DNA from: Gimesia benthica
GTDB taxonomy: Bacteria; Planctomycetota; Planctomycetia; Planctomycetales; Planctomycetaceae
Direction: 5' to 3'
DNA length: 64,000 nt
NCBI RefSeq assembly: GCF_009720525.1
Contig: NZ_CP043930.1
Location: forward strand, 62,001 to 126,000
Shown here: piece by piece, positions 57,710 through 64,000 of the stretch
Position numbering within the stretch: position 1 is the stretch's first letter
Layout of the letters: each line of letters opens with the position of its first letter
Position numbers and translations under genes: made by a program
The notes under the pieces: generated by a model
Databases searched by the model: none
What the model was told of the DNA's origin: nothing
The model's input: the letters and a program-made list of their open reading frames with translations, nothing else

Positions 57710-57727
57710 ACCAGCCTGTCTGCTGGT
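57710..57727 (-). other. Small hairpin between the prenyltransferase-repeat and MoxR genes
   Basis: ACCAGC (57710-57715) and GCTGGT (57722-57727) form a perfect six-base stem with a six-base loop. It lies in the 50-base gap before the MoxR start, without a T run. It may tune internal expression or mRNA stability, but this is only suggestive. Confidence 0.35.
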
Positions 57728-57742
57728 CACAATACATGTCGA

Positions 57743-58786
57743 TTAACGTTGATATATTGGCAAAAACTTATAAGGCAGTTGTAAAACGATTAAGGCGACG
57801 CTGGTTCCAAAAATGGGACCGACTCCATCGCCGTTCCAACTGCCGTTGGATGCCTGTGATTTGATGAGACTGTCGCGCTGCCCCGGGAAGTAGGCATCCC
57901 AATAATCATCGCCTGCCTGGTAAAACGCCTGCGAGGCATAGAGGTTCAAATAAAAATAATGTCCCGACTGAAATCCACTTTTTCGATTTTTGAACTGTCC
58001 GTAAACATATTCCATACATTCTTCGGCCAGCGGTGATTCATATTCCCCGGCGGAATAGAGACAGGTAATTGCAGCAGCGGATATCGGCAGACGGGTATCA
58101 TTACCAGAATGATATGAGTAGCGGATTCCTCCCTCAGGTGTCTGACAGAGTTCCAGATACCGGACCGCATTCTGAATTGTCCCCTTGGGTACGGTAAAGC
58201 CTGCATTGTGCGCAGCCCGGAGTCCCTGCATCTGGGTGACGGTCACACTGCCTTCATCTCCTCCCCCCGGGGTATAAATCCAGCCTCCTAAAGGGCTCTG
58301 TCCCGAAGAGGTCAACTGGATTCCATCCTTGACCACTTTGGCAATCCGGGCGCGGACTTTTGCGTCTGTCTCCATCCCATATACGCTGGAGAGAAACAGC
58401 AACGAAAATCCATGCCCGTACATGGGGCGCCCATTTTCCGCGCCGGCTGCGATCAGACCGTTTTGCTGGGCCTGACTCAGCACATACTCGGTCGCTTTCC
58501 GCACCTGATCGGCATAAGGGCCTCGGGTCGACGTATTTCCATTGGCCAGAAAGGCAATTCCTGCCAGCGAAGTCATCGAGACGGGATAGGTACTACCATC
58601 CTGGGTTGTTTGAAAACTGCCACTGGTTGTCTGCTGTTTCGCCAGATAGTCGAGCCCCCGTTGAATTGACTTGACGGTTGCTGGAGTGACGTGCCGGGGC
58701 AGTATTTCCTGCGCCTGGATCTGCGTAAAGCTACACAGCAGAAACAGCCCACCGGCAACAATCCTGATGATTACAGAAATACTCAT
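57743..58786 (-). CDS. Secreted prenyltransferase/squalene-oxidase-repeat (alpha/alpha-toroid) protein
   Basis: 347 residues. A signal peptide runs to about residue 25 (RIVAGGLFLLCSFTQIQA). Repeats with SGSFQ-, GGWIYTPGG, GGIRYSY- and NGSWNGDG patterns resemble the QW-type repeats of alpha/alpha-barrel prenyltransferase or squalene-cyclase folds. The catalytic Asp motif of cyclases is not visible, so it may be a non-enzymatic or altered member. It lies 50 bases before the MoxR gene. Such proteins are common in planctomycete envelope loci. Confidence 0.85.
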   Translation of the reverse strand: MSISVIIRIVAGGLFLLCSFTQIQAQEILPRHVTPATVKSIQRGLDYLAKQQTTSGSFQTTQDGSTYPVSMTSLAGIAFLANGNTSTRGPYADQVRKATEYVLSQAQQNGLIAAGAENGRPMYGHGFSLLFLSSVYGMETDAKVRARIAKVVKDGIQLTSSGQSPLGGWIYTPGGGDEGSVTVTQMQGLRAAHNAGFTVPKGTIQNAVRYLELCQTPEGGIRYSYHSGNDTRLPISAAAITCLYSAGEYESPLAEECMEYVYGQFKNRKSGFQSGHYFYLNLYASQAFYQAGDDYWDAYFPGQRDSLIKSQASNGSWNGDGVGPIFGTSVALIVLQLPYKFLPIYQR

Positions 58787-58809
58787 TTGACGCCCGTTTT
58801 ATTAAGAAT

Positions 58810-59679
58810 TCATTCGAGAGCATAAGTAACGCGAACGACGGCAGAGACAGGGATCGCTTTCAATAGTGCAGAGGACTGCTCCTCGGACTGACCGCCCCCC
58901 ATCCCCAGCACAGCCAGATATTGTGCCAGCATCTGACTGGAACTGTCGCTGCTCTTTTGGTTTGGATCCACCGTATTAATGGCCACAACTTTCCCGAGTT
59001 TGCCACCTGCCAGTTTTGCCAGTGCCTCCGCCTGAGAGCGTGCATCTTCCAGGGCCTTGGCATAAGCTTTGTTTTTCAAGTCTTCCACGTTTTGAATTTT
59101 AAAGGCAACCATCGTGTTGCGTGCTTTTGAAGCATTATAAGTCCCCGGCACCATGGGAGTCGTATCATTACCAATCACCACTCCCGCATCTTTGCCGGCA
59201 TCAACAATCCGAACGATGATTTCCAGCAGTTCTTCGGGGCTCAGCTTATCAACTCCCGTCAGACGTAACTTGAGTGTTTCTGAGACCGATAACTCCTGAG
59301 ACTGCGTATTATTCACAGCCATGCCCCGCATCATGGCCTGCATCTGACTGGCATTTAAGGACGAGTAGAGTGACATCCCATCCCCCTGAATGACCAGTCC
59401 AGGTATCTTCAGATTTTTAAATGCATCCTCGGCCCGGCGTCGATTTCCGTGATACTTGGTAACAGCATCTCCCGCCAGTTGGCCCTGACCGATGACCAGT
59501 CCGGTCATTTCGACGACCGTTGGTTTCTGTTCAACAATACCAGTCCCTACAACGGTAATCCCGGTTTCACCTTCAGCAGCGACTGGTGACAGTTGAGCAA
59601 AGCAGGGCAGAGCCAGCGTCAGTAAAAACAAGCTTCGAATTTGTGACAGGAGTAACTTACCACACATATTACATTCCAT
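58810..59679 (-). CDS. SIMPL-domain (DUF541) secreted protein
   Basis: 289 residues from ATG 59679 (or ATG 59667). A signal peptide (LSQIRSLFLLTLALPCFAQ) is followed by the SIMPL/DUF541 domain: GITVVGTGIVEQKPTVVEMT and later ALEDARSQAEALAKLAGGKLGKVVAI. The family is periplasmic and of uncertain role, sometimes linked to oxidative or envelope stress. It begins four bases after the PQQ-propeller gene. Confidence 0.88.
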   Translation of the reverse strand: MECNMCGKLLLSQIRSLFLLTLALPCFAQLSPVAAEGETGITVVGTGIVEQKPTVVEMTGLVIGQGQLAGDAVTKYHGNRRRAEDAFKNLKIPGLVIQGDGMSLYSSLNASQMQAMMRGMAVNNTQSQELSVSETLKLRLTGVDKLSPEELLEIIVRIVDAGKDAGVVIGNDTTPMVPGTYNASKARNTMVAFKIQNVEDLKNKAYAKALEDARSQAEALAKLAGGKLGKVVAINTVDPNQKSSDSSSQMLAQYLAVLGMGGGQSEEQSSALLKAIPVSAVVRVTYALE

Positions 59680-59683
59680 CTGA

Positions 59684-61843
59684 TTAAGGTTCTGATGTTG
59701 GTGTTTCTTTTGACTTCTGTTTTCCAGCGGGAGTGGAGGGGTATGCGGTCACAGCCTGATTGGAAATACAAAGCATTAATCCCTGTTTCAGTCTGATCGT
59801 CCCTCCCAACGAACTCAGATCGTGCCCTCGATAGATATCAAGAATATCCCCATTTGATTTTGAAATCTCGAAGACTCCCCGGCTGGTAAATATCCAGGCG
59901 TGCTGCGGATCAATGACGGCACTCAAGCCTCCTGCCGCGATAGGCAGAGAAACCGCCCAGTTCAGACGGCTCGTTTCGCGATTCAAGGCCTCCAGTTCCC
60001 TGGAGAGCAGATAGACATTTTGATCATCAATTCCCACCAGTTGAGCAGCCGCTTTGATGGGGCGTTTCCAGACCACTTTCTTGGCAGCCAGATCCAGGGC
60101 ATAGACCTCGCTGGCCCCTTCTTCTTTAAAATAAAGCAGATTGTTATCGCAGTACATCTGCCCTCTGGAATGCAGTTGTACTTCCTCTTTGGCAGCTGCA
60201 TAGTAATAATTGGAAGTCGTCTGATTCATGGGATAGGGATAACGGAATACCCAGTTGATAGACCTGCCAGACAGGGATATATCAAACAGTGCTCCATTAT
60301 TGGTGAGTACCAGAAGTGACTCTCCATTCAGTTTGAGCACGGGAGAGGGCATGTCTTCCATCCCGTTTGTAGAGCTGCCTGCCACGACAGATCCCAGGGG
60401 AATCCCCCACTCCTTCTTTCCCGTCTTCAACGACAGGCAACTCAAATTGAGTTGTTTACTGTTTTGCTGGTGCGAGATTGTATAAATCTGCTCTGCAACA
60501 ACCAGAGGTTCACAGATATAGCTTTCGTTATTCACACTGGTTTGCCAGACTTCTTTGCCCGTCTTTTTCTGATAGGCAACCAGCCGAAAACAGGCACGGT
60601 AGCGGTTCATTTCCTTCTGAGGGATCAGAGTCGCGAGTACATAATCTCCACTCACGGCAATATGATACTGATTCAGATGGCTGGACTGATGAAAACTATA
60701 GTTGTTTAAATGATTTCCCAGATCCTTGAACTTAGCGTTCCTCCAGAGCAGCTTCCCGGACTTCAAATCGAGACCAAAACAGACGCCATAGTAGTTTATA
60801 TAGGCATGCTGCTGATCAACGGCTATGGGAGGAACGTAGGTTGCATACGATTTGCTGCGGCCGTAATAATCTGATTGAGAATTCTGCAGCGCCTGTTCCA
60901 CACTCTGATCCAGAAAATGCAACTGCCAGTGCGGTTGAGAATCAGATTCGGGTAACTGGAATGACTGAGAGACCGACTTTGGGTCATTGGATTTCGAAGA
61001 AGCAACAGAAGACACATTCTGCTGCGGCAGTAAAGACCTCAAATAAGGTACCGGATCAAGGGCATTGCCTCCCAGGGTCACTTTCTGACCAGGAAACTGT
61101 TGCGCGATCACTTCAATTGCTGCAGCAGCCCGTTCTGTTCGTGCGCCTCGGATCAACGCCAGCGCATGCTTTACATTCAAATCCAGTTCCGGCAGGCTGG
61201 TATCAGGATGATGCTCGAGAATCGAGCGCCAGTATTCGGCCGCCTGAAGAAAATCTCCCCGTTCAAAAGCCTGATTTCCCAGCAGGTCAGCGACTTCATC
61301 ACCAATCGATGTCAAAAAATACTGGTAATAAATCTCGGTTGCCCGCTTTTCGGCATCAGCGGAATACAGCGGATGTTTTTCCGAGAGCTCAGCAAACTCC
61401 TTGCGGGCTTTGCCATCATAGAAGAGTCGATATGCTTCTCGCCCTTCTGGTGGAAGTGAAGTCAGGGCTCGAAAGATCCGCTGATTGGCATCAATCAGAA
61501 AACCATCCTGAGTCGGGAGCAGGGCGGAACTGGATTGAGAAGCAGACAGATCCTTGATCGTCGTCAGTGCTTTTTCCCACATCTGATGACGCACATAGCG
61601 TTCAAAGTCATCCAGCAGATTCAGTTTCTTTTCATCGACAGAAATACTGAAACCCGGAATCTTGTGCGGGGACGTCTCGGGGGGCTGCACTGCAGCCTCG
61701 GCCACGCCAACTTCGACAGCGACTTGCCCGGGAAGCTCTCTGGGAATCAGCAGCAGAGTTGGCAGTATCAGCCAGCCGATGATGAGCGTGAATCGATCAT
61801 TTATGAACTGTAAACAGATAATGGGCGCACCTTTATCCAACAA
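59684..61843 (-). CDS. PQQ-type beta-propeller membrane-anchored protein (BamB-like fold), first gene of the row
   Basis: 719 residues, starting at TTG 61843 with GGATGG just upstream. One N-terminal hydrophobic helix (TLIIGWLILPTLLLIP) serves as anchor. A helical TPR-like part (about 80-250) leads to a PQQ-type propeller (about 310-700): AYINYYGVCFGLDLKSGKLLW, YQKKTGKEVWQT, LDLAAKKVVW and LNRETSRLNW. It is probably exposed outside the cytoplasm. It has no PQQ-enzyme catalytic residues that I can see, so a scaffold role is favoured. Confidence 0.82.
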   Translation of the reverse strand: MLDKGAPIICLQFINDRFTLIIGWLILPTLLLIPRELPGQVAVEVGVAEAAVQPPETSPHKIPGFSISVDEKKLNLLDDFERYVRHQMWEKALTTIKDLSASQSSSALLPTQDGFLIDANQRIFRALTSLPPEGREAYRLFYDGKARKEFAELSEKHPLYSADAEKRATEIYYQYFLTSIGDEVADLLGNQAFERGDFLQAAEYWRSILEHHPDTSLPELDLNVKHALALIRGARTERAAAAIEVIAQQFPGQKVTLGGNALDPVPYLRSLLPQQNVSSVASSKSNDPKSVSQSFQLPESDSQPHWQLHFLDQSVEQALQNSQSDYYGRSKSYATYVPPIAVDQQHAYINYYGVCFGLDLKSGKLLWRNAKFKDLGNHLNNYSFHQSSHLNQYHIAVSGDYVLATLIPQKEMNRYRACFRLVAYQKKTGKEVWQTSVNNESYICEPLVVAEQIYTISHQQNSKQLNLSCLSLKTGKKEWGIPLGSVVAGSSTNGMEDMPSPVLKLNGESLLVLTNNGALFDISLSGRSINWVFRYPYPMNQTTSNYYYAAAKEEVQLHSRGQMYCDNNLLYFKEEGASEVYALDLAAKKVVWKRPIKAAAQLVGIDDQNVYLLSRELEALNRETSRLNWAVSLPIAAGGLSAVIDPQHAWIFTSRGVFEISKSNGDILDIYRGHDLSSLGGTIRLKQGLMLCISNQAVTAYPSTPAGKQKSKETPTSEP

Positions 61844-61860
61844 AATCCATCCTGCAAATG

Positions 61861-61889
61861 AGAATGGGCCTGACGGTCTGGTTAGTCAA
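61861..61889 (-). promoter_or_regulatory. Weak promoter candidate for the PQQ-propeller/MoxR gene row
   Basis: On the minus strand TTGACT (61889-61884) is followed after 17 bases by CATTCT (61866-61861), about 18 bases before the TTG start. The -35-like box is good and the -10-like box is poor. This is sequence-only support. Confidence 0.25.
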
Positions 61890-62177
61890 TCAGTTTTTAA
61901 TTGGCGCGATCTGTCAGAACATCAAATAGGATCGATGTGGGGTGGATTGAGTTCCCGGTTTATGAATCAATTTCACGGCTTTTCAAAAACCTGCAACTCT
62001 GTCCAAGTCAGCCCTGACGTTGTTAAATCATTGTACACCAGATTGAGTTCATTAATTCAAGCATAATTTGTCCCGTTTTTCTCTTTTTAAAATCTTTCTT
62101 AGGTAGTGACCTGGCCTACCGACGATTTGATTTCGGGTCAGCAGCAGAAATGACGACTAGAATTGCGCTCTATTAAC

Positions 62178-62216
62178 GAAAACAGGCCCGCCTCTGAGAT
62201 ACAGAGACAGGCCTGA
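62178..62216 (-). terminator. Intrinsic terminator after the DUF1501 gene
   Basis: Read on the minus strand, CAGGCCTG and CTCTG pair with CAGAG and CGGGCCTG around a short loop, and TTTTCG follows. It lies 26 bases after the stop of the DUF1501 gene. Confidence 0.75.
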
Positions 62217-62241
62217 TTCAAGATAAAATTATATTAGCCGT

Positions 62242-63714
62242 TTATCCCATCAGTTTGGTAACGGCTTGTGCTTTCACCAGTTCGCGTGGCTGATTCAGGT
62301 GATTATAGACGATGGTTTCGGGGTTGATTCCGAACGAATGATAGATCGTTGCCAGCAGTTCCCGTGGATGAACGGGATCCTTACGCGGACTGGAACCGGT
62401 CTTATCGGATTCGCCGTGAACATATCCCCGTTTCATCCCGGCCCCTGCGAGCAGAGATGTGTAACAGTAGGGCCAGTGATCTCGACCGTCGTCACTGTTT
62501 GAGTTCCCTGAAGTACTGACACCGCGTTGAGGACTGCGGCCAAATTCACCCACTGCCACAACCAGTGTTTCGTCCAGTGTGCCCCGATCATACAGGTCAG
62601 AAATCAGACTGGCGAGTCCCTGGTCAAACATGGGAGCAGACTGGTTCTTCAATCGATTTGTCAATCCAGTATGGACGTCCCAGGAATGGTTATTTGAATT
62701 CGCGACTTTTGGCCAGACAACTTCCACCACCCGTGTCCCGGCTTCTACCAGACGCCGAGCCAGCAGGAGGCTCTGACCAAAGGTGTTGCGCCCGTACTTG
62801 TCGCGGACCGCATCAGACTCCTGATCCAGGGCAAAGGCATCGCGGGCTCGACCCGAAATGACCAGATCCAAGGCCCGTGAATAGTACTTATCGAGCTTGT
62901 AATCTTCGACAGCCTTGTTCAGCTGAGGCATACCCTGGTTGATGGTATCCCGCAGACTGGCACGACGCTGCAACCGGGATGTGTAGACATCCGGACGCAA
63001 CTTCAGATCATCGACGCTGATCCGGTCCATCTTATTCATATCCATATCGTCTCCCGGTGGATAGAGATAGTACGGATCATAGGCACGTCCCAGGAAACCG
63101 GCTGTCCCGGCTTTCCCGACCACATTACTCTCCTGCAGCGGTCTTGGAAGCATCACGAACGGCAGCATGGGTACCTGTGGTGGCTGGATCCGAATAATGT
63201 TTGAACCAAAGTTCGGGAAGTCTTTGGGACTTGGTGGTTCCAACTGTCCGGAAGGGCTAACCTTATCTGTGGTATAGCCTGTCAGCATCTGATAGATGGC
63301 GGCAGTATGATTGAACAGCCCCTTGGGAGTATAACTCATGGAGCGAATCATGGTGAACTTGTCATTCTGCTGCGCCAGATTCGGCAAGAGTTCGGTGAAC
63401 TGCACACCAGGCAGCTTTGTCGAAATCGGCTGGAAGACACTCCGCACGTTATCGGGAACGTTTTCCTTGGGATCCCACAGGTCCAGATGACTGGGACCGC
63501 CCTGCAGGAAGATCAGAATGACACTTTTGGCTTTCGCCCAGCCGGGGCCGCCTCCGCCTTCATTACTGTTGGCAGCAGCTTCCTGTAACTGGAGCATGGT
63601 TCCCAGCCCCATGCCCATCATACTGGAACCGCCAACTCGCAGCAGATCACGACGGGAAATTTGACTTCGAGACTCGCACGGCTCCTTGCCTGATTGACCT
63701 GGAATGATCAGCAT
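62242..63714 (-). CDS. DUF1501 exported protein, partner of the upstream DUF1553 gene
   Basis: 490 residues. GAGGAG lies eight bases before ATG 63714. A twin-arginine-type signal ([15 protein letters not shown]) is followed by [16 protein letters not shown], the family mark. [31 protein letters not shown], and [16 protein letters not shown] are later motifs. The catalytic function of DUF1501 is unknown. It differs in sequence from the copy at 13913, so the two belong to separate pairs. The preceding gene, cut by the window edge, ends 85 bases upstream. Confidence 0.93.
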   Translation of the reverse strand: MLIIPGQSGKEPCESRSQISRRDLLRVGGSSMMGMGLGTMLQLQEAAANSNEGGGGPGWAKAKSVILIFLQGGPSHLDLWDPKENVPDNVRSVFQPISTKLPGVQFTELLPNLAQQNDKFTMIRSMSYTPKGLFNHTAAIYQMLTGYTTDKVSPSGQLEPPSPKDFPNFGSNIIRIQPPQVPMLPFVMLPRPLQESNVVGKAGTAGFLGRAYDPYYLYPPGDDMDMNKMDRISVDDLKLRPDVYTSRLQRRASLRDTINQGMPQLNKAVEDYKLDKYYSRALDLVISGRARDAFALDQESDAVRDKYGRNTFGQSLLLARRLVEAGTRVVEVVWPKVANSNNHSWDVHTGLTNRLKNQSAPMFDQGLASLISDLYDRGTLDETLVVAVGEFGRSPQRGVSTSGNSNSDDGRDHWPYCYTSLLAGAGMKRGYVHGESDKTGSSPRKDPVHPRELLATIYHSFGINPETIVYNHLNQPRELVKAQAVTKLMG

Positions 63715-63799
63715 TTCTGTGTCTCCTCAGTTTTTGTTAGAGAACTGTTTTTGAATTGTATCCATCCGCATGTATTCGATACTGCTGTCCTGATAAATC

Positions 63800-64000
63800 T
63801 TAATGATTAAACAGGAAGGCAGGGCTGTTGATTAACGCCCATGTAAGGTCCTGGGCAGCAACCAGTCGATTCTGTTTGACCTGTTCTGCACTCAACTGCA
63901 CATCATCACGCAGACGTGTCAATTTGCGATCGACGGGACGCACATTCTGCATCGCTGTCAGATGCTGCTGTAATTCGACAAGTTTGGGATCGGTTGGCCG
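63800..64000 (-). CDS. C-terminal end of a DUF1549/DUF1553 protein, partial at right edge
   Basis: About 66 residues are visible and end at a TAA (63802-63800). The end LVAAQDLTWALINSPAFLFNH is the standard C-terminus of DUF1553 proteins. The rest lies to the right of the window. It forms a pair with the DUF1501 gene 85 bases downstream. Confidence 0.88.
   Translation of the reverse strand, partial: RPTDPKLVELQQHLTAMQNVRPVDRKLTRLRDDVQLSAEQVKQNRLVAAQDLTWALINSPAFLFNH

Larger units (their letters stand above)
61844..62241. other. Intergenic region, 398 bases, upstream of the twelve-gene row
   Basis: Between the start of the PQQ-propeller gene and the stop of the DUF1501 gene, both minus strand. 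It contains the terminator of the DUF1501 gene at its right end and a weak promoter candidate at its left end. A plus-strand frame across it is not protein-like. Confidence 0.6.

Noticed and set aside
60841-61557. Plus-strand open frame of about 238 residues opposite the PQQ-propeller gene
   Set aside because: Lies fully within a well-supported propeller gene; composition is random-like.

Overview
The window looks like chromosomal DNA of a planctomycete, most likely a Gimesia/Planctomyces-like member of the Planctomycetales. This is inferred from content. There are paired cytochrome-type DUF1549/DUF1553 and DUF1501 genes at both edges and at 10.7-15.4 kb, plus DUF1571, a YdjY-type secreted protein, PQQ-type propellers, SIMPL, and a long MoxR/DUF58/VWA gene row. 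Base composition is moderate and fairly even. I saw no rRNA, tRNA, CRISPR array, insertion sequence or prophage.

Layout. 0-10 kb: left edge of a DUF1549 cytochrome gene (minus strand), a secreted sialidase-like protein, an MFS transporter with a frame break, a secreted LolA-like gene with an in-frame stop, a zinc alcohol dehydrogenase, an SGNH hydrolase coupled to a membrane protein, a small membrane protein ending in a 14-bp tandem repeat, and a candidate Fe(II)/2-oxoglutarate oxygenase. 10-15.4 kb: a DUF1549-LamG-DUF1553 protein followed by its DUF1501 partner. 15.4-19.3 kb: a minus-strand row of small unknown genes, mostly membrane or secreted, including one pseudopilin-like protein. 19.4-28.1 kb: a GntR/FadR regulator with a doubled DNA-binding region, queF, a DUF5009-type membrane acyltransferase, galE coupled to a large SF2 helicase (frame-broken), and a facing Clp-type ATPase with a degenerate first ATPase site. 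28.4-43.4 kb: an acetyl-xylan-esterase-like hydrolase, HemQ-type coproheme decarboxylase, DUF1571 protein, sugar isomerase/epimerase-like protein, YdjY protein, macro-domain and alpha/beta-hydrolase pair, a GT4 glycosyltransferase with an asparagine-synthase-type amidotransferase, a PQQ-propeller protein (frame-broken), pgsA and an M50 membrane protease.

43.4-61.8 kb is one long minus-strand row of twelve tightly packed genes: PQQ propeller, SIMPL, prenyltransferase-repeat protein, MoxR, DUF58, BatA-type VWA protein, VWA/GATase-like membrane protein, a DUF4175-like membrane protein, a secreted coiled-coil protein with CxxC pairs, a small secreted partner, an NPCBM protein and a HEAT-like protein. 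The MoxR-DUF58-VWA core resembles Bat operons. The flanking genes look like planctomycete-specific additions that work at the cell envelope. The right edge holds another DUF1553-DUF1501 pair.

Four genes are interrupted: three by what looks like exactly one missing base (two of these in G runs) and one by an in-frame TGA. The shared sign of the frame breaks makes sequence error a serious possibility. The features most worth following up as a possible new system are the helicase/Clp-ATPase pair and the extended MoxR row. Neither can be assigned a function from this sequence alone.
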